From Micrococcales bacterium (lineage in GTDB: Bacteria; Actinomycetota; Actinomycetes; Actinomycetales; Microbacteriaceae), in NCBI GenBank assembly GCA_947489135.1, contig CANLCU010000006.1, forward strand, positions 1 to 38,111: a stretch of DNA of 38,111 nucleotides, in the 5' to 3' direction. Below are positions 11,167 to 22,240 of this stretch, piece after piece. Within the stretch, counting starts at the first letter, position 1. The number at the start of each line of letters is the position of its first letter. The translations under genes and the position numbers were made by a program. The notes under the pieces were generated by a model. The model ran no database searches, was not told the origin of the DNA, and saw only the letters and a program-made list of their open reading frames with translations.

Positions 11167-12740
11167 TATTCGCTTTCAGATCCGCTTGCTACAGGCATAG
11201 ACTTCTGAACCATCATTAGGAACTCAACGTTGCTCTTAGTTTCCTTTAGACGGTTTAGAACAAGCTCAAGTGCCTGCTGCTGTTCAAGACCAGCAAGTGC
11301 ACGACGAAGCTTCCAAACAATCTTGGTCTCATCAGGGCTCATCAACATTTCTTCACGACGAGTACCAGATGCGTTCACATCAACTGCAGGGAAGATTCTC
11401 TTGTCCGCAAGTGAGCGTGAAAGACGAAGTTCCATGTTTCCAGTTCCCTTGAACTCTTCGAAGATAACTTCATCCATCTTCGAACCAGTCTCAACCAGAG
11501 CTGTTGCAAGGATGGTTAGTGATCCACCATCTTCAATGTTTCTAGCAGCACCAAAGAAACGCTTTGGTGGGTATAGAGCTGATGAGTCAACACCACCGGA
11601 AAGAATACGACCAGATGCCGGAGCACTTAGGTTGTATGCGCGACCAAGACGTGTGATTGAGTCAAGCAACACAACAACGTCGTGGCCCATCTCAACTAGA
11701 CGCTTCGCTCTTTCGATTGCAAGTTCTGCAACAGTTGTGTGATCTTCTGCTGGACGGTCAAAAGTAGAAGCAATAACTTCACCCTTAACGGTTCTCTGCA
11801 TGTCTGTAACTTCTTCTGGACGCTCATCAACTAGAACAACCATTAGGTGAACCTCTGGGTTGTTTACAGCAATTGAGTTAGCAATTGCCTGAAGAACCAA
11901 AGTCTTACCAGCCTTAGGTGGTGAAACAATAAGTCCACGCTGACCCTTACCAATAGGAGCTACAAGGTCAATGATTCTTGTTGATAGCTTGTTTGGCTCA
12001 GTCTCTAGACGCAGACGAGTCTGTGGGTATAGAGGAGTTAGCTTGCCGAATTCAACACGGTTAGCAGCTTCTTCTGGAGTCTGTCCGTTTACTGTGTCAA
12101 CACGAACAATTGCATTGAACTTAGTTCTTGAAGGTGAATCACCTTCACGTGGCTGACGGATAGCACCAACAACAGCGTCACCCTTACGAAGTGAATACTT
12201 CTTAACCTGACCAAGTGATACGTAAACATCGTTTGGACCAGCTAGGTAACCGGTAGTACGAACGAATGCGTAGTTATCCAGGATGTCCAAGATACCTGCT
12301 ACAGGTACTAATACATCATCTGGAGAGATCTCGGTGTCAACTTCGTCACGCTCGTTGTTACGACGTGGTCCACGGTCACGGAAACGATCGTTTCCACCAT
12401 TGCGGTTACGGTTGCGATTACGGTTACGGTTCTGACCCTGACGATCGTTTCTTTCAGAACGCTCTGGACGTTCGCCATCGAATTCTCCACGAGCTGGACG
12501 CTCAGAAGAAGATTCTTGTGAACCTTCAGCCTTAGGAGCTGATTCGCTTGGAGCAGCTGAACGGTTACGAGTTCTTGTGTTTGAACGCTCTGGAGCCGCT
12601 TCTGGCGCAGCAGCAGGTGCAGCATCTTCACTCTTACGAGAACGGGTTGGCTTCTTAGCTTCAACCGGTGCGTCGGTTGCAGGAACTGCAGTTACGCGAC
12701 GAGATCTCTTTGGAGAATTTTCTTTTTGGACTTCATCCAT
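11166..12740 (-). CDS. rho: Transcription termination factor Rho
   Basis: [45 protein letters not shown]; low-complexity R/N/E/P-rich N-terminus. Confidence 0.98.
   Translation of the reverse strand: MDEVQKENSPKRSRRVTAVPATDAPVEAKKPTRSRKSEDAAPAAAPEAAPERSNTRTRNRSAAPSESAPKAEGSQESSSERPARGEFDGERPERSERNDRQGQNRNRNRNRNRNGGNDRFRDRGPRRNNERDEVDTEISPDDVLVPVAGILDILDNYAFVRTTGYLAGPNDVYVSLGQVKKYSLRKGDAVVGAIRQPREGDSPSRTKFNAIVRVDTVNGQTPEEAANRVEFGKLTPLYPQTRLRLETEPNKLSTRIIDLVAPIGKGQRGLIVSPPKAGKTLVLQAIANSIAVNNPEVHLMVVLVDERPEEVTDMQRTVKGEVIASTFDRPAEDHTTVAELAIERAKRLVEMGHDVVVLLDSITRLGRAYNLSAPASGRILSGGVDSSALYPPKRFFGAARNIEDGGSLTILATALVETGSKMDEVIFEEFKGTGNMELRLSRSLADKRIFPAVDVNASGTRREEMLMSPDETKIVWKLRRALAGLEQQQALELVLNRLKETKSNVEFLMMVQKSMPVASGSESE
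12403..12432 (+). repeat. Five tandem imperfect hexamers (CGGTTA/CGGTTG/CGATTA/CGGTTA/CGGTTC) inside rho
   Basis: Read directly; encodes the alternating N-R tract NRNRNRNRN on the minus strand. Confidence 0.9.
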
Positions 12741-12763
12741 GTTTGTATGACTCTTTCTTAGTT

Positions 12764-12838
12764 AGCAATCGGTTTCTTATTTGAGGTGGATTGCTTGGTG
12801 CACGACCCTTGTCATGCTCGAACCGTAAGTTTTTACGG
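12764..12838 (-). promoter_or_regulatory. Candidate structured rho leader: hairpin, 12-codon uORF, second hairpin
   Basis: CCGTAA(12823-12828)/TTACGG(12833-12838); uORF MTRVVHQAIHLK* at 12815..12777; AGCAATC(12764-12770)/GATTGCT(12789-12795). Confidence 0.4.
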
Positions 12839-12856
12839 GATTTGGATTTTGGAAAG

Positions 12857-13810
12857 CTATTTATTAGCCCCAAGATTTGTGTACGTTGCAACAGTAGCAC
12901 CTTTGAAGTCAACAGCCAACATTAAAGGGCTCCAAGTTGGGAACTTCTCAGCTGCCAGGCTAGCTGCAGCCAGTCTTTGAGCGGGATCTGAGGCCAAAAC
13001 CAAGACCGATGGCCCTGCCCCTGAAACAACAGCAGCATGCCCTGCATCTCGCAAAGCAGTGATTAGAGCATCAGTTTCAGGCATTGCTTTGGCCCGGTAA
13101 GCCTGGTGCAATCTGTCCTCTGTGGCCGCTAGAAGAAGCTCTGGGCTCTGGGTAAGAGCTGCAATCAGTAGCGCTGAACGAGAAACGTTGAAGACAGCAT
13201 CATCGTGAGGAACTGAATCTGGTTGCAGAGATCTAGCTAGTTCTGTGGACATCTTGTTCTTAGGAACTAGAACTAGAGGAGAAACACCTCTGTGGACAAA
13301 GAGCTTCTTGTGCTTAGGTCCAGTCTCATCCTGCCAAGCAATAGTTAGTCCACCGAATAGTGCTGGAGCAACATTGTCTGGGTGACCTTCAAGCTTTGTT
13401 GCAATTTCCAAAAGCTGGCCAGGGGTAATTTCAACAATTCCTTCAAGCAACCCTTTGGCAGCCATAATTCCAGCTACCACTGCTGCTCCTGAAGATCCCA
13501 TTCCTCTACCGTGAGGAATAAAGTTATGAGCTCGAAGTCTTAGTCCTGGAAGTGGCTGTCTCATGTATTGGAATGTGTAAGCAATAGCTTTCACAACTAG
13601 ATTTTCATCTCCAGTTGCAACTTCACCTTGGCCTTCACCAATAACTTCTACCTGTGCATCAAGAGCGTCAACCGCTTGAACTTCAAGTTCATCGTAAAAA
13701 GATAGAGCCATACCTAAAGTGTCAAAACCAGGACCTAGGTTTGCTGTTGTTGCTGGAACTTTGACAACTACTTTTCTACCCAGCATGGCGTTGGCTTGAT
13801 CTAAACGCAT
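12857..13810 (-). CDS. thrB: Homoserine kinase
   Basis: VKVPATTANLGPGFDTLGMAL, PHGRGMGSSGAAVVAG (GHMP). Confidence 0.97.
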   Translation of the reverse strand: MRLDQANAMLGRKVVVKVPATTANLGPGFDTLGMALSFYDELEVQAVDALDAQVEVIGEGQGEVATGDENLVVKAIAYTFQYMRQPLPGLRLRAHNFIPHGRGMGSSGAAVVAGIMAAKGLLEGIVEITPGQLLEIATKLEGHPDNVAPALFGGLTIAWQDETGPKHKKLFVHRGVSPLVLVPKNKMSTELARSLQPDSVPHDDAVFNVSRSALLIAALTQSPELLLAATEDRLHQAYRAKAMPETDALITALRDAGHAAVVSGAGPSVLVLASDPAQRLAAASLAAEKFPTWSPLMLAVDFKGATVATYTNLGANK

Positions 13811-14889
13811 TAGTTTTTATCCAATCCAAGAAGTTCTGCAACTTCACTGGTTTCTTTAGAACAAGAAACTGGAGAAATGTCTTGACCGTTCGCATCTTTC
13901 AATGCCCAGCCAACATCCTTTAGACCGTGACCGGTAACAGTGACAACAATCTTTGCTCCACTTGGTACTTTGCCAAGCTTTGAGTTTTTGAATAGACCAG
14001 CAGCACCGGTGGCTGATGAGGGTTCTACGAATACGCCAACTTCATTAGATAGGAATCGGTGCATCCACAAAATCTCTTCATCGCTAACAGCACCAAACTC
14101 TCCCCTGCTGCAATCTTGAGCACTAAGCGCTAGATCCCAAGAAGCTGGGTTTCCAATTCGGATAGCGGTAGCAATAGTTTCTGGATTATCAATCGGGTGT
14201 CCAGCAACGAAAGGAGCTGATCCTTCTGCTTGGAATCCCCACATCACAGGAACACCCTTGATGGTTCCAGCATTGAATTCTTCTAGATAACCCTTGAAAT
14301 AAGCACTGTAGTTTCCAGCGTTACCTACAGGCAAGACATGGAAGTCAGGTGCGAAACCTAGGGTTTCAACTACTTCAAAGCTTGCTGTCTTCTGACCTTC
14401 AATACGATCTGGGTTCACTGAGTTCACCAAGTGCACTGCATAGTTTTCGCTCAGTTCACGAGCGAGCACTAGACAGTCATCGAAGTTTCCTCTGACCTGC
14501 AAGATTTCTGCCTTATGAGCAACAGCCTGAGCAAGCTTGCCCATGGTGATCTTTCCCTCAGGGATAAGAACTACAGATTTGATGCCCGCAGCAGCAGCAT
14601 ATGCAGCAGCACTGGCAGAAGTGTTTCCTGTAGAAGCACAGATAACAGCCTTAGCTCCATGGTGAACAGCCTTGGTAACAGCCATGGTCATACCACGGTC
14701 TTTGAATGAACCAGTTGGGTTCATTCCTTCAACCTTTAGCCAAACTTCAGAAGCACCAACTAGTTTGGCTAGAGCAGGGGCAGCTACAAGAGGTGTGCCT
14801 CCCTCACCCAAAGTAATTACCTTGGTGCCTTGTTCAATATCTAGTCGATCGAAGTACTCGTTGATTACTCCACGCCATTGATGGGCCAT
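13810..14889 (-). CDS. thrC: Threonine synthase
   Basis: VEGMNPTGSFKDRGMTMAV (PLP Lys), CASTGNTSASAAAYAA. Confidence 0.97.
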   Translation of the reverse strand: MAHQWRGVINEYFDRLDIEQGTKVITLGEGGTPLVAAPALAKLVGASEVWLKVEGMNPTGSFKDRGMTMAVTKAVHHGAKAVICASTGNTSASAAAYAAAAGIKSVVLIPEGKITMGKLAQAVAHKAEILQVRGNFDDCLVLARELSENYAVHLVNSVNPDRIEGQKTASFEVVETLGFAPDFHVLPVGNAGNYSAYFKGYLEEFNAGTIKGVPVMWGFQAEGSAPFVAGHPIDNPETIATAIRIGNPASWDLALSAQDCSRGEFGAVSDEEILWMHRFLSNEVGVFVEPSSATGAAGLFKNSKLGKVPSGAKIVVTVTGHGLKDVGWALKDANGQDISPVSCSKETSEVAELLGLDKN

Positions 14890-14891
14890 GT

Positions 14892-16208
14892 TTATACTCC
14901 TTCAACTCTGATAACAGAGGTGATTTGTTCAACGGCAGCACTGGCGTCGAGTTCACTTACTACAGCAGCTAGTGATTTATCACTAGCCTCATGAGTTCCA
15001 ATTTCCAACCAAGCAGTTGTTTCAGCCTGAATCATCTTTGAAGACTGCTCAACTGTTTCGATAGAAACATTGTGGTTGGCAAAAATGTTTGCAATAGATG
15101 CCAGCACACCTGCTTGGTCAGTTACTTCAAGAGTGATTTGGTATCTAGTCTTGATTCTGCTGATTGGCAATACTTCTAGTTCAGCGTGCACGGAGTCAGC
15201 TAGACCTGGACCACCAGCGACATGTCGCTTCGCAGCCGATACTAGATCACCCATCACTGCAGATGCAGTTTGAATTCCGCCAGCACCAGCACCATAGAAC
15301 ATGAGACTTCCAGCTGCTTCTGCTTCAACGAATACAGCGTTGAAAGCACCGCGAACTGCAGCTAGTGGATGCTCAAGTGGGACCATGGCTGGATAGACGC
15401 GAACTGAAATACCTTCTTCAGGGTGTTCTGCATCTGCTGAAATCTTTTCGCAGATAGCTAGCAATTTGATTACATAACCATCTCGCTTAGCAGCTGCCAT
15501 TTGAGATTGGGTAACTTTTGTAATTCCTTCTCGGTAAACCTTCTCGAGAGGAACTTCGGTATGGAAAGCAAGAGATGCCAAGATTGCAGCTTTTTGAGCT
15601 GCGTCATATCCTTCAACATCCAAAACTGGATCTGCTTCTAGATAGCCAAGCTTGGTTGCCTCTTTCATAGCTTCTTCAAGAGTTGAACCAGTTGAATCCA
15701 TGCGGTCAAGAATGAAGTTGGTTGAACCATTAACGATTCCCATGATTCGCTTGACTTTATCTCCTGCTAAAGATTCACGAAGTGGTCTAATGATTGGAAT
15801 TGCGCCAGCAACAGCTGCTTCGAAGTAGAGCTGAGCGCCTACTTGCTCAGCAACCTCAAACAACTCTGTTCCATGGGTTGCAAGCAGTGCCTTGTTAGCG
15901 GTAATGACATCGCTTCCTGAATTCAATGCAGCAAGGATATAGGTACGAGCTGGCTCAATGCCACCCATAACCTCAATAACAATGTCGGCACCAAGAATTA
16001 GCTGATCAGCTTCGGTAGTAATAAGTTCTTGAGGAATACCGTAGTTTCTGGCTGCTCTCTTGTCTCTAACCAGAACTCCAGCTAGCTGAAGTTCTGCCCC
16101 AACACGAGCAGCTAACTCGTCTTTGTTCTCAATAATCAGCCTTGCCACCTGTGAGCCAACAGAGCCTGCGCCTAAAAGGGCAACTCTTAGCGGACGATAT
16201 TCAATCAT
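14892..16208 (-). CDS. hom: Homoserine dehydrogenase with C-terminal ACT domain
   Basis: LLGAGSVGSQVARL, GIVNGSTNFILDRM, C-terminal ACT region TDQAGVLASIANIFANHNVSIETVEQ. Confidence 0.97.
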   Translation of the reverse strand: MIEYRPLRVALLGAGSVGSQVARLIIENKDELAARVGAELQLAGVLVRDKRAARNYGIPQELITTEADQLILGADIVIEVMGGIEPARTYILAALNSGSDVITANKALLATHGTELFEVAEQVGAQLYFEAAVAGAIPIIRPLRESLAGDKVKRIMGIVNGSTNFILDRMDSTGSTLEEAMKEATKLGYLEADPVLDVEGYDAAQKAAILASLAFHTEVPLEKVYREGITKVTQSQMAAAKRDGYVIKLLAICEKISADAEHPEEGISVRVYPAMVPLEHPLAAVRGAFNAVFVEAEAAGSLMFYGAGAGGIQTASAVMGDLVSAAKRHVAGGPGLADSVHAELEVLPISRIKTRYQITLEVTDQAGVLASIANIFANHNVSIETVEQSSKMIQAETTAWLEIGTHEASDKSLAAVVSELDASAAVEQITSVIRVEGV

Positions 16209-17599
16209 CGTGACACCTTCACATCTCTTGAAAGCAGGTCTTCTTCTGTTTCAGCTCTAACTATTACATCAACCTTGCCATCTGAAACAGCAACAACTGC
16301 TGCTCTAGCCAAATAGTTGTAGTTGCTGGCTAGCGAGAAGCAGTAGGCACCTGTGGTAGCAACAGCAAGAAGATCGTTCGGAGCAACATCTTCTGGAAGG
16401 TACGCATTCTTAACTACGATGTCCCCTGATTCACAGTGCTTACCAACAACACGAGAAAGAGCTGGCTGAGAATCTGATTCTCTTGAAGCAAGCGTGACGC
16501 TGTAGTCAGCACCGTAGAGAGCAGGTCTAGCGTTATCGCTCATACCGCCATCGATGCTTACATACTTTCTAACAAGTGCATCTTCACCCACTAGAACATC
16601 TTTAGTAGTTCCTACGTTGTAGAGAGTGATTCCAGCTGGACCAACAATTACTCGACCTGGTTCATAAGCAAGAACTGGAATTGGAATTCCAAACTTCTTA
16701 CACTCATGAGCAACTGCATCAGTGATTGCCTTGGCAACTTCTTCAATAGCCAGAGGTGAATCAGCAGGAGTGTATGCAACACCGAATCCTCCACCTAGGT
16801 TCATTTCAGGAACTGGCCCACCCTTTAGAAGTTCTGCTTGAAGAGCAACAAGTCTCTTAGCTGCTTCAACAAAGCCTTCAACGGCAAAGATCTGAGAGCC
16901 GATGTGTGAATGAAGACCTAAGAACTGGAGGTGCTTGTGTGAACGAATCTTCTCAACAAGTGTTGGCACATCTGCCATAGCAATACCGAACTTCTGATCT
17001 TCACGAGCAGTAGCTAGGTATTCGTGAGTGTGTGCGTGCACACCGCTGTTCACTCGAAGTCTCACTGGTTGAATTCGGTCTTGAGCTCCAGCAGCAGATG
17101 CAATTCTTTCAATCTCAATGTCGCTGTCAATAACAATTACGCCAATACCCGCAGCAACAGCACGACCTATTTCGCTGTGCGACTTGTTGTTGCCATGAAG
17201 ACCAATTCTCTTCGCATCAATACCGCCAGCTAACGCAACTGCAAGTTCTCCACCAGATGAAACATCAACATTCATGCCAAGTTGGTCAACCCAGCGAATT
17301 ACTTCGGTTGAAAGGAAAGCCTTACTCGCATAGTAAATCTTTGCTGAAGTGCCGTGCTTTTCAGCTTCTTTAGAGAAGGCCTTGATGATTTGTTTTGCTC
17401 TATCAAAGAACTCTGTTTTGTCTAAGACATAAAGCGGTGAACCAAACTCAGCAACTAGATCGCCAACAGCGTTTCCACCGATAGACACATGTCCATCTGA
17501 TTCACGCTTGAAACTCTTTGGCCATATGCCAGCCTGGATGGCGTTGACATCTTTTGGCACTTCTAGCCAAGACGGAGCTAACTGGTTATCATTCATCAC
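16205..17599 (-). CDS. lysA: Diaminopimelate decarboxylase
   Basis: [55 protein letters not shown]. Confidence 0.97.
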   Translation of the reverse strand: MMNDNQLAPSWLEVPKDVNAIQAGIWPKSFKRESDGHVSIGGNAVGDLVAEFGSPLYVLDKTEFFDRAKQIIKAFSKEAEKHGTSAKIYYASKAFLSTEVIRWVDQLGMNVDVSSGGELAVALAGGIDAKRIGLHGNNKSHSEIGRAVAAGIGVIVIDSDIEIERIASAAGAQDRIQPVRLRVNSGVHAHTHEYLATAREDQKFGIAMADVPTLVEKIRSHKHLQFLGLHSHIGSQIFAVEGFVEAAKRLVALQAELLKGGPVPEMNLGGGFGVAYTPADSPLAIEEVAKAITDAVAHECKKFGIPIPVLAYEPGRVIVGPAGITLYNVGTTKDVLVGEDALVRKYVSIDGGMSDNARPALYGADYSVTLASRESDSQPALSRVVGKHCESGDIVVKNAYLPEDVAPNDLLAVATTGAYCFSLASNYNYLARAAVVAVSDGKVDVIVRAETEEDLLSRDVKVSR

Positions 17600-19260
17600 A
17601 TACGCTCCGGTGCACTAACGCCAAGAACCTTTAGGCCATTAGCTAGAACAACAGATGCTGCGTTGTTTAGCCAAAGTCTGGTTCTGTGGACTGATTCAAC
17701 TTCATTTCCTGAAAGTGGAGTAACTCTACATGCGTCATACCAGCGGTGATATGCACCGGCTACTTCCTCTAGATAACGGGCAACCAGGTGAGGTGCACGC
17801 TCTGTAGAGGAGTGAGCCATTACTGCTGGGAAGCGAGCAAGGGCAGCTAGAAGGTTTGATTCACTCTCGTGAGTTAGAAGACTTGGATCAAACTCGCTGT
17901 CATCAACGCTTAGTGACTGAGCGTTATTGGCAACCTGCTTGGTTCTTGCATGAGCGTACTGGACATAGAAGACAGGGTTGTCATTTGTCTTCTTAGATAG
18001 TTGATCGAGGTCGATATCCACCATTGAGTTGATTGATGATCTAGTCAATGCGTATCTAGCAGCATCCACACCAACTGCATCAACCAAATCTTCCATGGTT
18101 ACTACTGTTCCTGCACGCTTAGACATACGCACTGGTTCACCATCTTGAACTAGGTTTACTAGCTGACCAATAAGAATCTCTAGATTCACTCCAGGCTCAT
18201 CGCCGAAGGCGGCACACATAGCCATCATTCTCTGCACATAGCCGTGGTGATCTGCTCCAAGCATGTAGATTGCCTGATCAAAGCCACGTTCACGCTTATC
18301 TAGATAGTAGGCTAGGTCTCCTGCGATATAGGCTGCTTCACCATCACTCTTGATAACCACACGATCTCTATCATCACCGAATGTTGTTGAACGAAGCCAG
18401 ACAGCACCATCTTGGTCATAGATGTGACCTAGGTCTCTGAGTCTCTCGATAGCTTTCTGAACAGCACCTTGCTCGTAAAGAGAATTCTCATGGAAGAACA
18501 CATCGAAGTGAACGCCAAACTTTTCTAGAGATTCACGAATCTCACCAAACATCAAATCAACACCAGCTGCTCTAAATGTTTCTTTAGCTTCCTCTTCCGG
18601 AAGAGTAGTTGCATTTGGGTGAAGTTCTAAAACTGCCTTTGCAATCTGGTTGATGTATTCACCCGCATAACCATCTTCAGGCGCATCTTCTGATCTAGCT
18701 GCAGCCAGAAGTGATCTAGCAAATCGATCAATCTGGGCACCATGGTCGTTGAAGTAATACTCACGAGTTACTTTTGCACCCTGTGCTTCAAAGATTCTGG
18801 CTAGTGAATCTCCTACTGCTGCCCAACGTGTTCCACCAATATGGATAGGTCCTGTTGGGTTAGCTGAAACAAACTCTAGGTTCATCTTGATTCCAGAAAG
18901 CAAAGTCCCCGCTCCATAGGAATCTCCAGCCTGAACAATCTGCTTAGCAAGTTCTCCAGCAGCTGCTGCACTAAGAGTGATGTTGATAAATCCAGGGCCA
19001 GCAATGTCAACCTTTGAAATACCAGAAACACTTTCTAGTTCTTTGGCTAGCAGGGTTGCTAATTCTCTTGGGTTTGAACCCAACTTCACACCCCACTGCA
19101 TGGCAACGTTAGTTGCCCAATCCCCATGATCTCTGTTCTTTGGTCTTTCAACCACAACTTCAGAAGGCAGATCAATAACAGCCAACTTGCCTTGGGTCTG
19201 CAAAGAGCCCAAGATAGCAAGAATGTGACTGGATAGATCTGCAGGGGTCACGTAATGCAC
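17596..19260 (-). CDS. argS: Arginyl-tRNA synthetase
   Basis: [28 protein letters not shown] (HIGH), [18 protein letters not shown]-terminal DALR-type domain. Confidence 0.98.
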   Translation of the reverse strand: MHYVTPADLSSHILAILGSLQTQGKLAVIDLPSEVVVERPKNRDHGDWATNVAMQWGVKLGSNPRELATLLAKELESVSGISKVDIAGPGFINITLSAAAAGELAKQIVQAGDSYGAGTLLSGIKMNLEFVSANPTGPIHIGGTRWAAVGDSLARIFEAQGAKVTREYYFNDHGAQIDRFARSLLAAARSEDAPEDGYAGEYINQIAKAVLELHPNATTLPEEEAKETFRAAGVDLMFGEIRESLEKFGVHFDVFFHENSLYEQGAVQKAIERLRDLGHIYDQDGAVWLRSTTFGDDRDRVVIKSDGEAAYIAGDLAYYLDKRERGFDQAIYMLGADHHGYVQRMMAMCAAFGDEPGVNLEILIGQLVNLVQDGEPVRMSKRAGTVVTMEDLVDAVGVDAARYALTRSSINSMVDIDLDQLSKKTNDNPVFYVQYAHARTKQVANNAQSLSVDDSEFDPSLLTHESESNLLAALARFPAVMAHSSTERAPHLVARYLEEVAGAYHRWYDACRVTPLSGNEVESVHRTRLWLNNAASVVLANGLKVLGVSAPERM

Positions 19261-19405
19261 CTTTACTTTGGGGAATGAATTGATTGGGTTTCAAGGCCAC
19301 AACGCCTTCACCGGTAATCCCCTAAGTCTACCAAAGTGCCTAGCGAGGCCATAAGTGGCTCTGCCTCTTTAGATTAGGCGGCTGGTAGTCTGGGCTTATC
19401 GCCTA

Positions 19406-19477
19406 GCCCCCATAGCTCAGGGGATAGAGCACCGCCCTCCGGAGGCGGGAGCGCAGGTTCGATTCCTGCTGGGGGCA
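19406..19477 (+). tRNA. tRNA-Arg (anticodon CCG); 3' CCA not encoded
   Basis: Acceptor GCCCCCA/TGGGGGC; D-stem GCTC/GAGC; anticodon stem CCGCC/GGCGG with loop CTCCGGA; T-arm containing GGTTCGATTCC. Confidence 0.97.
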
Positions 19478-19478
19478 C

Positions 19479-20123
19479 ATGAATATAAACGACATATTGC
19501 ACTTAGACCTTCAAGGCATCTTGAGAGATCTTGGCCCTTTGGCCATGGTCATCGTATGCCTCATCATCATCGCTGAAACAGGGCTATTGGTAGGTTTCTT
19601 CCTGCCTGGCGACTCCCTGCTCTTCACTGTTGGACTGATGATTGGAACTGACCTGCTAGACGTTCCTATCTGGTTAGCCTGCATGCTGATTTCAGCATCA
19701 GCCATAGTTGGAGATCAACTTGGCTACTTCATTGGAAGAAAAGCAGGTCCTGCCGTCTTCAAGCGACCTAATTCAAGATTCTTTAGCCAGAAGAATGCTG
19801 ATAGAGCTCAACAGTTCTTTGTTAAGCACGGAGCTAAGGCAGTTATCTTTGCTCACTATGTTCCAATTCTTCGAACATTCGTGCCAGTGGCAGCTGGTGT
19901 TGGCAAGATGCAGTATTCCTATTACCTGAGAAACAACTTGATTGGAGCGATTAGCTGGGGCATCATCGTTCCCCTGATTGGTTTCTTCTTAGGTCAAATC
20001 CCGTTCGTTAGAGACAACGTGATTTTAGTGACAGTAACTTTGGTAGCTATTTCTTTGATTCCCGTAGTTCTTGAGGTAATCAAGGCTCGTAGAAGAAACT
20101 CAGGATCTAAAGAAACTAATTAG
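19479..20123 (+). CDS. DedA family membrane protein
   Basis: ETGLLVGFFLPGDSLLFTVG, GDQLGYFIGRKAG, HYVPILRTFVPVAAGVGKM. Confidence 0.95.
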   Translation: MNINDILHLDLQGILRDLGPLAMVIVCLIIIAETGLLVGFFLPGDSLLFTVGLMIGTDLLDVPIWLACMLISASAIVGDQLGYFIGRKAGPAVFKRPNSRFFSQKNADRAQQFFVKHGAKAVIFAHYVPILRTFVPVAAGVGKMQYSYYLRNNLIGAISWGIIVPLIGFFLGQIPFVRDNVILVTVTLVAISLIPVVLEVIKARRRNSGSKETN

Positions 20124-20666
20124 TCCACTCAGAGCTTGCGCTCTGTGGCTCAGTGCATTCTTGATCTCTGGTTCAAGTTCAGCTGCTGTCTGATCAAAAC
20201 CTTCTGGGATAAATACAGGATCATAACCGTGACCATTAGTGCCACGCTCTTCAGTTGAAATGCTTCCTGGCCAAACTCCAGTGAAAGTAGTTTCACCTTC
20301 ATCGGTTACCAATGCAATCGTGCAAACAAATGATGCTGCTCTGTGCTCAGCATGAATGTCTTTTAGTTGAGCTAGTAGCAACCTTCTATTTGCAACATTG
20401 TCTTTTGTGCCTGACCAGATTGCAGTAAAGATTCCAGGAGAACCACCAAGTATCTCAACAGCTAAACCAGAGTCATCAGCAATTGCTGGAAGACCGGTGT
20501 GCTTGTGAGCGGCTCTAGCTTTGATTAGAGCATTCTCTAGAAAACTAATTCCATCTTCTATAGGTTCAGGTCCGTCATAACCAACTAGGTCTAAACCAAC
20601 TGGTTCCAAGATTGCTTTGAGCTCTTGAACCTTGCCTTGGTTATGGGTAGCTAAAACTAGCTGCAT
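20100..20666 (-). CDS. rdgB: RdgB/HAM1-type XTP/dITP pyrophosphatase
   Basis: LVLATHNQGKVQELKAIL, AIADDSGLAVE, GTNGHGYDPVF, LSHRAQAL. Confidence 0.96.
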   Translation of the reverse strand: MQLVLATHNQGKVQELKAILEPVGLDLVGYDGPEPIEDGISFLENALIKARAAHKHTGLPAIADDSGLAVEILGGSPGIFTAIWSGTKDNVANRRLLLAQLKDIHAEHRAASFVCTIALVTDEGETTFTGVWPGSISTEERGTNGHGYDPVFIPEGFDQTAAELEPEIKNALSHRAQALSGLISFFRS

Positions 20667-20668
20667 GC

Positions 20669-21397
20669 TTAGTTCTGTTCCAAGCTTGATTGCTGGATTG
20701 AAGTTAGTTCTTTAGTTCCAAGCAAAGCCAAATCTAGAAGAGCGTTTAATTCATCTCTATCGAATGCAACGCCTTCTGCGGTTCCTTGAACTTCAACAAA
20801 CTTTCCGCTGCCTGTTACAACAACGTTCATGTCTGTTTCGGCTCTGACGTCTTCTGTATAAGCAAGATCTAGCATCGGTGTTCCATCGATTATGCCCACA
20901 GAGATAGCAGCTATAGAGTCAACGATTACCTTGTTCTTAGCAGGGATGTGGCCATGCTCAATTCCATAGTTAACTGCATCTACCAGAGCAACATATGCTC
21001 CAGTGATAGCAGCAGTTCTAGTTCCACCATCAGCTTGCAAAACATCACAGTCAATAACAATGGTGTTCTCCCCTAGTGCCTTAAAGTCAACTGCTGCTCT
21101 TAGTGCTCTACCAATTAGACGAGAAATCTCGTGGGTTCGACCACCAATTTTGCCTCTAACAGATTCACGATCATTTCTGTCATGGGTTGCACGTGGCAGC
21201 ATTGCATACTCAGCTGTTACCCAACCCTCGCCCTTGCCAACTTTCCAACGAGGAACTCCAGGAGTGAAAGATGCGGTGCAGAGAACTTTGGTTGAACCAA
21301 ATGATATTAGTGCTGAGCCTTCAGCGTGCTCGCTCCAGTTACGCTCAATAGTTACTTTGCGTAATTGATCTGCACTGCGGCCATCTACTCTGCTCAT
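20669..21397 (-). CDS. rph: Ribonuclease PH
   Basis: [41 protein letters not shown]. Start moved to the internal ATG (MSRVDGRS) behind AAGGAAA. Confidence 0.96.
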   Translation of the reverse strand: MSRVDGRSADQLRKVTIERNWSEHAEGSALISFGSTKVLCTASFTPGVPRWKVGKGEGWVTAEYAMLPRATHDRNDRESVRGKIGGRTHEISRLIGRALRAAVDFKALGENTIVIDCDVLQADGGTRTAAITGAYVALVDAVNYGIEHGHIPAKNKVIVDSIAAISVGIIDGTPMLDLAYTEDVRAETDMNVVVTGSGKFVEVQGTAEGVAFDRDELNALLDLALLGTKELTSIQQSSLEQN

Positions 21398-21413
21398 TTG
21401 TTTTCCTTGTTTG

Positions 21414-22217
21414 TTATTGAATCTGTTCAACGTTTTGAACTTCTGGACCTAAGAACCTTCTGGCAAGAACTGCAAAACTCTTTGCGTCTCCAGTTGCCTG
21501 GAATCTAAGTTCTGGTTTAGTGCTTGCGGTTCTTAGAAGATTATGAGCAACCAAGGTGCGGTAAACATCCTTGGCAGTTTCCTCAGCACTGGAAACTAGT
21601 GTCACGTTATCTCCCATGACATAAGACAAAGCTCCGGTTAGAAGTGGATAGTGTGTGCAACCTAGTACAAGAGTGTCCACCTCTGCATTCTTTATCTCCT
21701 GCAAATAGGTTTCAGCCAAAGCAATTACTTCAGGACCAGAAGTGACTCCTCGTTCTACATAGTCAACAAATTCTGGGCAAGCAGCACTTACAAGCTCAAA
21801 TTCAACAGCAGCTGCAAAAGCATCGTCATAAGCCCTAGAGGTGATGGTGGCTGTGGTTCCAATAACGCCAACCTTGCCATTACGAGTAGAGGCAACTGCT
21901 CTTCTAACTGCAGGTTGAATAACTTCAACGACAGGAATTCCGCGACCTTCGGTGTATCTCTCCCTAGCATCACGAAGCACTGCAGCTGATGCAGTATTAC
22001 AAGCAATAACGAGTAACTTCACTCCCTCATCAACCAGACGGTCCATAACATCAAGGGCAAGAGTTCTTACCTCTTGAATTGTTTTGGTGCCATAAGGGGT
22101 GTTTAGAGTGTCACCTAGGTAAATCACTGACTCGTTAGGGAGCTGATCGATAATTGCTCGGGCTACGGTTAGACCACCGACGCCTGAGTCAAAGATACCT
22201 ATAGGTGCATTGTTCAC
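21414..22217 (-). CDS. murI: Glutamate racemase
   Basis: [37 protein letters not shown]. Confidence 0.97.
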   Translation of the reverse strand: MNNAPIGIFDSGVGGLTVARAIIDQLPNESVIYLGDTLNTPYGTKTIQEVRTLALDVMDRLVDEGVKLLVIACNTASAAVLRDARERYTEGRGIPVVEVIQPAVRRAVASTRNGKVGVIGTTATITSRAYDDAFAAAVEFELVSAACPEFVDYVERGVTSGPEVIALAETYLQEIKNAEVDTLVLGCTHYPLLTGALSYVMGDNVTLVSSAEETAKDVYRTLVAHNLLRTASTKPELRFQATGDAKSFAVLARRFLGPEVQNVEQIQ

Positions 22218-22240
22218 GGGTTTAGTCTATTGGCGAAAGA

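Noticed and set aside
11230-11742. 170-aa + strand ORF opposite rho
   Set aside because: Shadow ORF antisense to the highly conserved Rho ATPase core; no SD or family features.
12308-12664. 118-aa minus ORF overlapping the rho N-terminus
   Set aside because: Alternate-frame reading of the low-complexity rho region.
20100-20123. 24-bp convergent overlap of dedA and rdgB
   Set aside because: Short tail-to-tail overlaps are ordinary in compact genomes.
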